This document shows positions 1-7,191 of a stretch of 25,624 nucleotides of DNA, one piece after another; the first letter of the stretch is position 1, and the number at the start of each line of letters is the position of its first letter. Origin of the DNA: Prolixibacteraceae bacterium. Its GTDB lineage: Bacteria; Bacteroidota; Bacteroidia; Bacteroidales; Prolixibacteraceae. The stretch is from contig JALNYZ010000046.1 in assembly GCA_023229575.1 (NCBI GenBank), positions 1 through 25,624 of the forward strand, in the 5' to 3' direction. The notes under the pieces were generated by a model, which had not been told where the DNA came from, did not search any database, and was given only the letters and a program-made list of their open reading frames with translations. The position numbers and the translations under genes are program-made.

Positions 1-31
1 TTTCACTGATTTCCGTCATTGGTGTGAAATA

Positions 32-1753
32 TTAGTTTAACCACTTCGTCACCTCATCCATGCCCGGGTTAGGGAGACCGAGCTGGTTTTTCTTGTTGAA
101 ACCGCAAAGATCGTTGAACAATTTTGAGGCTTTCACCTCTTTCAATTGTGCAATCTTCCTGAAGTTCATTTTTCGAAGTACCTCTACCCAGACTGAGGGT
201 ATTCCCAGGGCTTCGAACATTTCTGCACTGTCTTCCTCAGCTCTTTTTTCAGGTTTCATCTGAGGAAACAACAATACATCCTGAATGGAGGATGAATTGG
301 TCATCAGCATCGCCAATCTGTCGATCCCAATCCCCATGCCGGAAGTGGGAGGCATACCGTATTCAAGCGATCTGACATAATCCATGTCTATAAACATCGC
401 TTCATTGTCGCCTTTCTCTGATAATTTCAGCTGATCCTGAAATCTGCCCAGCTGGTCGATCGGGTCGTTCAGTTCCGAATAGGCGTTGCATAGCTCTTTC
501 CCGTTGACCATAAGTTCAAATCGTTCAGTCAGATCAGGATTATCACGGTGTTTTTTACACAATGGTGACATCTCTACCGGATAATCAAGAATAAAGGTGG
601 GCTGAATGTAGTGACCTTCGCACTTTTCACCAAATATTTCGTCAATTATTTTTCCTTTGCCCATCGTTTCGTCTACTTCGACGCCAATTTTCTTGCAGGT
701 ATCCCTTAGCGCAGTCTCATCCATCCCAAGAATATCAATCCCCGTAAATTCCTTGATGGAATCGGTCATCGTAATTCTCTTGAAAGGCCGTTTGAAGTCG
801 ATTACCTTGTCGCCGACTGTAACTGCTGTGGTACCATGGAGGGTCAGGGCAATGCGTTCTATCATCTCTTCGGTCATCGACATCATCCAATTGTAGTCTT
901 TGTAGGCCACATAGATCTCCATAACGGTAAATTCCGGATTATGGGTGCGGTCCATCCCTTCGTTCCTGAAGTCTTTCGCAAACTCATATACCCCTTCAAA
1001 ACCGCCTACAATAAGTCGTTTCAGGTACAATTCGTTGGCAATTCTCAGGTAGAGCGGAATGTTGAGGGCATTGTGGTGTGTAATGAAAGGTCGAGCGGCT
1101 GCTCCACCCGGAATAGGCTGCAAAATTGGCGTCTCGACCTCAAGGTATCCTTTTTGGTTGAAAAACTCCCGCATGTTGTTGATGATCCGGGTGCGTTTGA
1201 CAAAAACCTCCCGTACCTGAGGATTAACGATCAGGTCGAGGTAGCGCTGGCGGTACCGTTGCTCGGGATCCGTGAAGGCATCGAACAGGGCACCATCTTT
1301 CTCTTTCACAACGGGTAATGGACGCAACGATTTACTCAGCAACGTAAGGGTCTTTACATGGACGGAAGTTTCACCCATCTGGGTAATAAATACATATCCG
1401 GTAACACCAATGATATCACCAATATCCAGTAATTTCTTGAAAACATCGTTGTAGAGGCTTTTGTCCTCCCCGGGACAGATTTCGTCCCTGTTAATATAAA
1501 GTTGAATTTTACCACTTTCATCCTGAAGTTCGGCAAAGGAGGCCTTCCCCATGATTCGCTGGTTCATCAGCCTTCCGGCAATGGTAACATCCCGAAAATT
1601 GTCCTTATCAGGATCGTACTGTTCTAATATTTGTTTGGTGGAAGTATTGATCTTGAACTCGTTTGCAGGGTAGGGGTTTATCCCTAATTCCCGGAGTTTC
1701 TGTAAAGAATTTCGTCGTATTATCTCCTGCTCACTTAAATCTAAATTGCTCAT
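32..1753 (-). CDS. lysS: Lysyl-tRNA synthetase, class II
   Basis: Charges tRNA-Lys with lysine using ATP in the cytoplasm. The 573-residue product has the N-terminal OB-fold anticodon-binding domain (about residues 55-145) followed by the class II catalytic core. Visible core motifs are the motif 1 region ending in YLEVETPIL (about 203-211), motif 2 FRNEGMDRTHNPEF (about 262-275) and motif 3 GMGIGIDRLAML near residue 480. About 65 residues follow the usual class II end (FPQMKPE); this tail, ending GMDEVTKWLN, is characteristic of Bacteroidota LysS and makes the protein longer than the roughly 505-residue E. coli enzyme. The ATG at 1751-1753 is preceded by a TATCTTTG promoter element. The gene is divergent from recJ and complete. 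Confidence 0.97.
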   Translation of the reverse strand: MSNLDLSEQEIIRRNSLQKLRELGINPYPANEFKINTSTKQILEQYDPDKDNFRDVTIAGRLMNQRIMGKASFAELQDESGKIQLYINRDEICPGEDKSLYNDVFKKLLDIGDIIGVTGYVFITQMGETSVHVKTLTLLSKSLRPLPVVKEKDGALFDAFTDPEQRYRQRYLDLIVNPQVREVFVKRTRIINNMREFFNQKGYLEVETPILQPIPGGAAARPFITHHNALNIPLYLRIANELYLKRLIVGGFEGVYEFAKDFRNEGMDRTHNPEFTVMEIYVAYKDYNWMMSMTEEMIERIALTLHGTTAVTVGDKVIDFKRPFKRITMTDSIKEFTGIDILGMDETALRDTCKKIGVEVDETMGKGKIIDEIFGEKCEGHYIQPTFILDYPVEMSPLCKKHRDNPDLTERFELMVNGKELCNAYSELNDPIDQLGRFQDQLKLSEKGDNEAMFIDMDYVRSLEYGMPPTSGMGIGIDRLAMLMTNSSSIQDVLLFPQMKPEKRAEEDSAEMFEALGIPSVWVEVLRKMNFRKIAQLKEVKASKLFNDLCGFNKKNQLGLPNPGMDEVTKWLN

Positions 1754-1793
1754 CTTTGAATAATGATCCTATTTTTTATGGAAAAATCAGGTG

Positions 1794-1801
1794 CAAAGAT
1801 A
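1794..1801 (-). promoter_or_regulatory. lysS promoter -7 element
   Basis: Read on the minus strand this is TATCTTTG, a perfect match to the Bacteroidota TAnnTTTG consensus. It would start transcription near 1788 and give a leader of roughly 35 nt before the lysS ATG. No convincing -33 TTTG is visible. The Ca2+ ATPase gene has the identical octamer upstream. Confidence 0.6.
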
Positions 1802-1825
1802 AGAAAAGATATCCTTTTTTTTATC

Positions 1826-1856
1826 TTGGTCGCTAAGCGCCAAAAAGGTATATTTG
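1826..1856 (+). promoter_or_regulatory. recJ promoter (-33 TTG and -7 TATATTTG)
   Basis: TATATTTG at 1849-1856 matches the TAnnTTTG consensus of Bacteroidota, with TTG at 1826-1828 about 20 bp upstream as a possible -33 element. The predicted start is near 1862, leaving about 34 nt of leader to the ATG at 1896. Because the alternative in-frame TTG at 1854 lies inside the -7 element, it cannot be the translation start if this promoter is real. Confidence 0.6.
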
Positions 1857-1895
1857 GGAAATTATTCATTAAACCTGCCGGGCGAAAAGAGCGAG

Positions 1896-3617
1896 ATGCA
1901 AAAAATCTGGAAACTGAAGGAACAAGCTGATATTAACGATATCAAGCAACTTTCGGCCGCGTTGAACGTAGACATGGCCATTGCCAATCTGTTGGTCCAG
2001 CGTGGGATAAAGACTTTTGCCGCAGCCAAAACATTTTTTCGGCCTAAGCTTACCGATCTTCATGATCCATTTTTAATGAAGGACATGGACAAGGCAGTTG
2101 ACAGGCTGGAAAGGGCCATCGGGAACAAAGAAAAGGTAATGGTTTACGGTGATTATGATGTAGATGGCACTACCTCAGTGGCATTGATGTACACCTTCTT
2201 ATCAAGGAGGATCACTGATCTCGAATATTATGTCCCCGATCGCTACATGGAGGGGTATGGGATATCCTTTATAGGGATTGATTATGCCGCGTCCAAAAAT
2301 ATCTCTTTGATTGTCGTCCTGGACTGTGGTATCAAAGCGGTCGAAAAGATTGCGTACGCCAAAGAACTCGGTATCGACTTCATTATATGTGATCATCACA
2401 ATCCGGATGACAAGGTTCCAGATGCAGTTGCCGTGCTTGATCCCAAACAACCAGGATGCAATTATCCATACAAAGAACTATCAGGATGTGGAGTAGGGTT
2501 TAAGCTCATTCAGGCCTATTGCATGAAGCACGACCTTCCCCAGGATATTGCCTACGACTTGCTTGACCTGGTGGTTGTCAGTATTGCTTCCGATATCGTT
2601 CCGTTAACCGGGGAGAACCGGGTACTTGCCTATTTTGGGCTTCAGAAACTAAACTCCAATCCATCTACCGGGCTTAAAACCTTGATTGTCTATTCGGGAA
2701 TTATCGGCGAGATTAAGGTACAGGATATTGTATTTAAAATAGGGCCGCGTTTAAATGCATCAGGACGGATCGAACATGGCAAAAAATCAGTACGGATTTT
2801 ATTGGCGGAAGACAGTGCAGAGCTGGAAGAGCTTGGTATTGAGATTAATGCCTACAATGAAATTCGCAAGACACTCGATCGCGACATTACCCAGGAGGCC
2901 CTTGAGATGATCTCGCAAAGCCAGTTTTATGAGGGGCGTAAATCGACTGTCATTTACAACCGCGACTGGCACAAGGGAGTAGTGGGTATTGTAGCATCCA
3001 GACTAACAGAGTATTATTACCGGCCAACTGTTGTGTTGACCGAATCCAATGGCATTGCAACAGGATCGGCCCGATCTGTCGGAGAGTTTGATTTGTACGA
3101 AGCAATCGGCCAATGTGCCGATTTGCTGGAATCATATGGCGGGCACATGTATGCTGCCGGTCTTTCCATGAAACTCGAAAACGTGGCCGAGTTCTCCAGA
3201 AGGTTTGAGCAGGTGGTTAGGGATTCAATCTCTTTTGATCAGATGCAGCAGACCATTGATCTGGATGCCAAGATTTCACTGTCTGACCTAACACCAAAAT
3301 TTATAAGGCTGTTGAAGCAGTTTGAACCATTTGGCCCTCACAACATGACCCCGGTTTTTCTTACCGAAGATGTGATGGATTATGGTACCAGTAAGCTGGT
3401 TGGGAAAAATAATGACCATGTAAAACTGGACCTGATGGAGGCCAACCGTTCTTCATCGCGGTTTTCCGGAATCGGATTTTCGTTGTCCAACCATTTCGAT
3501 ATGATCAAGCAGTCACTTCCTTTCGATATCTGCTATTCCGTTACCGAAAACCAGTACCGCGACAAGACTTATCTTCAATTAAATGTGAGGGATATCCGTT
3601 CCAGAATGGATTACTGA
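1896..3617 (+). CDS. recJ: Single-stranded-DNA-specific exonuclease RecJ
   Basis: A 5'-to-3' single-strand exonuclease of the DHH phosphoesterase superfamily, acting in recombinational and mismatch repair. The 573-residue product shows the metal-binding motif YGDYDVDGTTS (about residues 82-93), DHHNP (D166-H167-H168), a downstream ASDIVPL motif and the DHHA1-domain GGHMYAAGL near residue 415, followed by a C-terminal OB-like domain. Length is normal for the family. I place the start at ATG 1896 (MQKIWKLKEQ), not at an upstream in-frame TTG at 1854, because the latter overlaps the -7 promoter element and the extra residues do not look like RecJ. A short inverted-repeat block begins directly at its stop codon. 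Confidence 0.95.
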   Translation: MQKIWKLKEQADINDIKQLSAALNVDMAIANLLVQRGIKTFAAAKTFFRPKLTDLHDPFLMKDMDKAVDRLERAIGNKEKVMVYGDYDVDGTTSVALMYTFLSRRITDLEYYVPDRYMEGYGISFIGIDYAASKNISLIVVLDCGIKAVEKIAYAKELGIDFIICDHHNPDDKVPDAVAVLDPKQPGCNYPYKELSGCGVGFKLIQAYCMKHDLPQDIAYDLLDLVVVSIASDIVPLTGENRVLAYFGLQKLNSNPSTGLKTLIVYSGIIGEIKVQDIVFKIGPRLNASGRIEHGKKSVRILLAEDSAELEELGIEINAYNEIRKTLDRDITQEALEMISQSQFYEGRKSTVIYNRDWHKGVVGIVASRLTEYYYRPTVVLTESNGIATGSARSVGEFDLYEAIGQCADLLESYGGHMYAAGLSMKLENVAEFSRRFEQVVRDSISFDQMQQTIDLDAKISLSDLTPKFIRLLKQFEPFGPHNMTPVFLTEDVMDYGTSKLVGKNNDHVKLDLMEANRSSSRFSGIGFSLSNHFDMIKQSLPFDICYSVTENQYRDKTYLQLNVRDIRSRMDY

Positions 3618-3686
3618 TCAATTGAAAATTGAAAATGCACTTAGTGATTCCTTAATTGTCAATTATCAATTTTCCATTGTTAATTA
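3618..3686. repeat. Inverted TTGAAAATTG / CAATTATCAA repeat block after recJ
   Basis: Directly after the recJ TGA comes TCAATTGAAAATTGAAAATG (3618-3637). About 14 nt later comes an AT-rich block reading AATTGTCAATTATCAATTTT and continuing to CCATTGTTAATTA; its reverse complement resembles the left arm. These units are built from the same ATTGACAATTG-type words that flank the four-helix-bundle gene at 14876, but no gene lies between these arms. The transcript could fold into a weak stem here. No other content is visible in this 108-nt gap apart from the approach to the Nudix gene. Confidence 0.65.
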
Positions 3687-3725
3687 TATAGACGCAATAC
3701 AAAATTAAGAATACTATACCGACCG

Positions 3726-4370
3726 ATGGACTCGAACCTATCGCCTGACATCTGGATCAAAAAAGTTAAGAAGCGGTTGGAATTGCTGTTGCCGGGGAGT
3801 GTCTCACATGTAAAAATGCTTCCTCCCGGAAGGGCACTGATGTTGCCTTCCGATCAGATAAACTACCATGAAAGCGCTGTTCTGATTCTTCTTTTCCCGT
3901 TAAAAGACAGGATACACATTTGCCTGATCAAAAGACCTTCCACGATGAAAAATCATGCCGGCCAGATTGCGTTTCCAGGCGGGAAAAGGGAAAAGGAGGA
4001 TAGCGACCTCGTTCATACAGCCTTAAGGGAAGCTCAGGAGGAGATTGGTATTGAGGCCAATGCTGTTGAAATACTTGGATTTATGAGTGATGTTTACGTA
4101 CAGATCAGTGATTTCCTGATCACTCCTGTTGTGGGTTGGTTGAATGAATTTCCCGAAGCGGCAGTCGTCTCTTCCGAAGTGGATGAGATTATTTTTATCT
4201 CCCTTGAAGATTTGGCTAATTCAATGAGCAGGTGTGAAAGGGAGATGGATACCCGAACAGGTCGAATCAAAGTACCTGGATACGAAATCAATGGTTGTTT
4301 TATCTGGGGTGCAACAGCCATGATGCTGGCCGAATTGGTGGATATTTTCTTAGATGATGTTCAATTGTAA
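3726..4370 (+). CDS. Nudix hydrolase, CoA pyrophosphatase (NudL-like)
   Basis: Predicted to hydrolyse coenzyme A or acyl-CoA to 4'-phosphopantetheine and 3',5'-ADP. The 214-residue product contains the CoA-specific NuCoA motif just before the Nudix box: LIKRPSTMKNHAGQIAFPGG (about 67-86), followed by a Nudix box ending REAQEEIGI (101-109). The spacing between PGG and REA equals that in E. coli NudL as I remember it, two residues longer than the classical Nudix box. The metal-ligand glutamates of the REAQEE segment are intact. It follows recJ by 108 bp on the same strand. Its stop codon overlaps the 3' end of the convergent porin gene by 10 bp. CoA-pyrophosphatase subfamily is well supported; the exact substrate is inferred. 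Confidence 0.88.
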   Translation: MDSNLSPDIWIKKVKKRLELLLPGSVSHVKMLPPGRALMLPSDQINYHESAVLILLFPLKDRIHICLIKRPSTMKNHAGQIAFPGGKREKEDSDLVHTALREAQEEIGIEANAVEILGFMSDVYVQISDFLITPVVGWLNEFPEAAVVSSEVDEIIFISLEDLANSMSRCEREMDTRTGRIKVPGYEINGCFIWGATAMMLAELVDIFLDDVQL

Positions 4371-6451
4371 AATGACCATGTGAGTCCGAACAGCAAGGTA
4401 GATACGGGTGCGGGGTAACTTGGTGATGTGAAATAGCCTCCCTTAACATACTGCGTGGCAAGGTTTGTGTATTTCAGATAGAAGGCTGTCCGCTTGATTT
4501 TTAGGTTGATAAATGCGTCAATCCAGGCATAATCCCCAATTTTATCTTTGGTTTGACGATAAAACATACCTGTTGCCGGGGCATACTGATCTGCATAATA
4601 GGAAGTCTCATATCGGGTGTCCAGGCCAAATTGAAAGTGCAGTACTTTTGCATACATGCCTTCGTAATAGGTCGAATTTCGAACAGAGACCTCAGGCAAG
4701 GCAAGGTACAAATCCGTTGTTGTGTGCTGCAGCACTACCCAGTTCCGAATATTCAGACCGCCGAATTTAAAATCTTTGTTCACCATGGCCGAGGCTACCG
4801 AGAATTCGGATTTTGCCTGCTCCGGCAACGCTTTTTCATTGAAGAAGATGAATTTGTTGATGATGCTGTAATTGACCGCTGCCTTAAGACGCCATCCCGG
4901 TTTGTCCAAATTGGCCCCAACCCTCAGGGTATAAGTCTTGTCAAATGCATTCTCCCATTTGTAATGATTTGAGTAATAATGCTCTAAAAAATAGTTGGGG
5001 GTCCGGTTCGTCATATTGGCAAAAATCCTGATAAAGGAGGTGTCTTTTTTTGTCCTTAGCGGCTTTTCTATGGAACCGGAGAGGTCGTAATCCAAGGCGT
5101 TACGTCCCTGAATGTATGACTTTCCGGCTACGGTCCAACTCCAGAACCGGCCATCGGTACGGAAAGCTGACCCTCCGATGTATGTGTTGGAGTAGTTGCG
5201 CGACTGTGTTAGTCCCAATGGGGGATGCATCACACCAACACTGTCAGCCACGAGCTCTTGTTGCGGAAATAAAAGGTTGACCAGGTCGTTGGAAATAAAA
5301 ACCTGTTTGCCAAAAGTATATTTGCGATCCGGGGCCTCCATGAATTTAAGCACAAAGCGGTTTGAAACGGTCGTCTGCCCGGACCTGTCAATTGTGCCCG
5401 GAGAAGTAGCCGTTCCGGTTACCTTATTGATATAGGGCACATTGTCTTTACCGTAGAAATAGACGGTGCCCTGATCTGTTGTGTAGGTGTAAGACGGATT
5501 GGGTTCCGCTTCAGTGTATAGACGGGTAGATTTTTCAATATCCAGCACATGGGTCAGGGCTACCCTGGGGATGAACACATTGTAAATCTCCTTTTTCTTC
5601 TCATCTTTCACCTCTTTCCAGGTTCCTATTTTGAACTGGTGGGTAAGCGTTCCAAAAATATTGTTGTTGATTGATTTGACATCGGTGAGCCAAACTGTAA
5701 TGTTTTCGGGTTTGATATCCGGATTCTCGATATCTTTTGGATTCGGCAGTCCACCGTTTTCCTGGTTTTCAAATCTGTTTTTTCCAACGGAGAACCAATA
5801 ATCGTACCGGTCAAAATTACCGCTGGAGAAGAATCCGACACTACGGTCTTTCGCCTCCTGGTTGAGGTATTTGCCCTGTGAGCCAATGGAGTTGTAATAG
5901 AATCCAAAATTGATGTTTTTGTTGATATTCTCTGTGTGCAGCACTTTAAGGATCGTTTCTCCTTTGGGCTTATTGGCAAACCATTGACCATACGTGAGCA
6001 GTGTATAAGGTTTCGTGACGTTGTAAAATTTGATGCCACCAGGCCAAGAGCCGTAATCGAAATAGTTTCGCTGGAAAAGGAACTCTTTTTCCGGGCTCCT
6101 TCTTTGAAAAAAATCCGCTGATTGGTAAGAGGCCCCTACGTTTCCAAGGTTTTGGACAGACAGTGAATTTTTGTAAATGGGGTTGTAAACATGAAAATCG
6201 GTGATGGAAGTATCTACTTTTACCTCTTTGATCCGGGTAAGATCTTCAATCAGAAGGTATTCGTGCATTTTAAAAACAATGGAATCTTTGACTCCTTTTG
6301 ATATTTTGGCCCCCTTTTGCGATCTTTGCCCCCCGGAAGAGGAACGCTGTCCGCCCATACCCCGGTTCATACCACCCATCTGTTGGCCGTTTGTAATCAG
6401 CCATCCCAGCAACAGCAATGAAACAGAAAAGGATTTTAGCTTAAAATTCAT
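4361..6451 (-). CDS. Putative outer-membrane porin (Porin_10-like)
   Basis: A 696-residue exported protein. Residues 1-22 form a signal peptide ending ...LITNGQ; residues 24-50 are a Gly/Met/Ser/Gln-rich linker. The remainder is rich in alternating aromatic and polar strands (for example RKYTFGKQVFISNDL and AFYLKYTNLATQYVKGGY) and ends in an aromatic C-terminal strand, LLFGLTWSFYN, as expected for a beta-barrel inserted by the BAM machinery. It resembles the 'putative porin' family of Bacteroidota (Porin_10). Solute specificity cannot be read from sequence. A TATATTTG promoter element lies immediately upstream. The gene converges on the Nudix gene with a 10-bp overlap of the two coding ends. 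Confidence 0.82.
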   Translation of the reverse strand: MNFKLKSFSVSLLLLGWLITNGQQMGGMNRGMGGQRSSSGGQRSQKGAKISKGVKDSIVFKMHEYLLIEDLTRIKEVKVDTSITDFHVYNPIYKNSLSVQNLGNVGASYQSADFFQRRSPEKEFLFQRNYFDYGSWPGGIKFYNVTKPYTLLTYGQWFANKPKGETILKVLHTENINKNINFGFYYNSIGSQGKYLNQEAKDRSVGFFSSGNFDRYDYWFSVGKNRFENQENGGLPNPKDIENPDIKPENITVWLTDVKSINNNIFGTLTHQFKIGTWKEVKDEKKKEIYNVFIPRVALTHVLDIEKSTRLYTEAEPNPSYTYTTDQGTVYFYGKDNVPYINKVTGTATSPGTIDRSGQTTVSNRFVLKFMEAPDRKYTFGKQVFISNDLVNLLFPQQELVADSVGVMHPPLGLTQSRNYSNTYIGGSAFRTDGRFWSWTVAGKSYIQGRNALDYDLSGSIEKPLRTKKDTSFIRIFANMTNRTPNYFLEHYYSNHYKWENAFDKTYTLRVGANLDKPGWRLKAAVNYSIINKFIFFNEKALPEQAKSEFSVASAMVNKDFKFGGLNIRNWVVLQHTTTDLYLALPEVSVRNSTYYEGMYAKVLHFQFGLDTRYETSYYADQYAPATGMFYRQTKDKIGDYAWIDAFINLKIKRTAFYLKYTNLATQYVKGGYFTSPSYPAPVSTLLFGLTWSFYN

Positions 6452-6455
6452 GCGG

Positions 6456-6483
6456 CAAATATAGACATTTCGATAGGAACAAA
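6456..6483 (-). promoter_or_regulatory. Porin promoter with near-zero leader
   Basis: On the minus strand TATATTTG (6456-6463) matches the -7 consensus and TTTG (6480-6483) lies 16 bp upstream as a -33 element. Transcription would start about 5-7 nt downstream of the octamer, that is at or within a few bases of the ATG at 6449-6451, so the mRNA may be leaderless. Confidence 0.5.
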
Positions 6484-6540
6484 GAATTTTGGATTTTGGA
6501 TTTTCGAATACATTTAGCTTGATTCACGCAATCATTCTTG

Positions 6541-6580
6541 TCACACAGAGATACACAGAGCAGCACGGAGTTACACAAAG
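6541..6580. repeat. 10-bp-period CACAGAG-type tandem repeat
   Basis: Four adjacent decamers, TCACACAGAG, ATACACAGAG, CAGCACGGAG and TTACACAAAG, share the pattern nnncACAGAG. This CACAGAG/CACGGAG repeat is familiar from Bacteroidota intergenic DNA, often near small accessory genes; here it stands alone between the porin and the lipoprotein gene. The rest of the 6452-6685 gap shows only the porin promoter. Confidence 0.65.
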
Positions 6581-6685
6581 GGAAAGGAATAATTTGACAT
6601 GTTGAAGCTGATAACCTTCCGACAAAGCTCAGAGACCCGCATAATTTTCACATTTCTTATATAGTGATCTGTTTGTTCGCCACAA

Positions 6686-7066
6686 CTAAGGCCTTATGGT
6701 AATTGTCGTTTCATATCCTGCAGAGACGGATCCACTTCCGGAAATTATGATTGTTTGACCCAACATGCCGGTGAAATCGCAGTCTGCGTAATAAATACCG
6801 GGATATAAGTTTAGAAATACGACTTGTCCACTATTGTCCGTAATTCTGGTTTGAGAATAAAGATTGTTGTTAAAGTCTGCCTGATTGTTGTAAAGATAAA
6901 CGGTATGACCCACCAAAGATGCTCCGGCGCCATCCCTTGCATTAACCACCAGATCTCCTGTTTCTACAACGACAACGATCTCTTTTCTGCAACCAGCTAC
7001 AGTTAATAGTGTAAAAAACAGAAAGAAATATAGAATAGCCTTTCTACTTGTATATATTTTTTGCAT
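6686..7066 (-). CDS. Small lipoprotein with prealbumin/carboxypeptidase-regulatory-like fold
   Basis: A 126-residue product with a type II signal peptide: basic start, hydrophobic core ILYFFLFFTL and lipobox LTVAGC, so Cys26 should be the lipidated residue. The mature part reads as one beta-sandwich domain with the pattern GDLVVNARDGAG...VYLYNN...TRITDNSGQVVFLNLYPGIYYAD, typical of carboxypeptidase-regulatory or SpaA-like domains in which a short 'DNSGxVxFxNLxPGxYY' stretch closes the sheet. The acidic residue right after the Cys region (RKE) does not clearly indicate surface export. Function unknown. It lies between the porin and the Ca2+ ATPase with over 100 bp on either side, so it is probably its own unit. 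Confidence 0.75.
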   Translation of the reverse strand: MQKIYTSRKAILYFFLFFTLLTVAGCRKEIVVVVETGDLVVNARDGAGASLVGHTVYLYNNQADFNNNLYSQTRITDNSGQVVFLNLYPGIYYADCDFTGMLGQTIIISGSGSVSAGYETTITIRP

Positions 7067-7191
7067 TGTGTAATATTTTATTGTTTACATTATGTCGATG
7101 TAAAAATAGTTCCCTGGTATCCGGAGAATATTACACAATTCAGGATATGTCTTACATAATTCACATACAACGGACAGTAGCCTTTCTTCCT

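Noticed and set aside
836..1318. 160-residue plus-strand open frame opposite lysS
   Set aside because: Shadow of the conserved lysS coding sequence; the product has no coherent fold pattern.
3618..3686. CRISPR-like direct repeats
   Set aside because: Short words repeat without constant spacers and in inverted pairs. No array with regular repeat-spacer spacing and no cas genes occur in the window.
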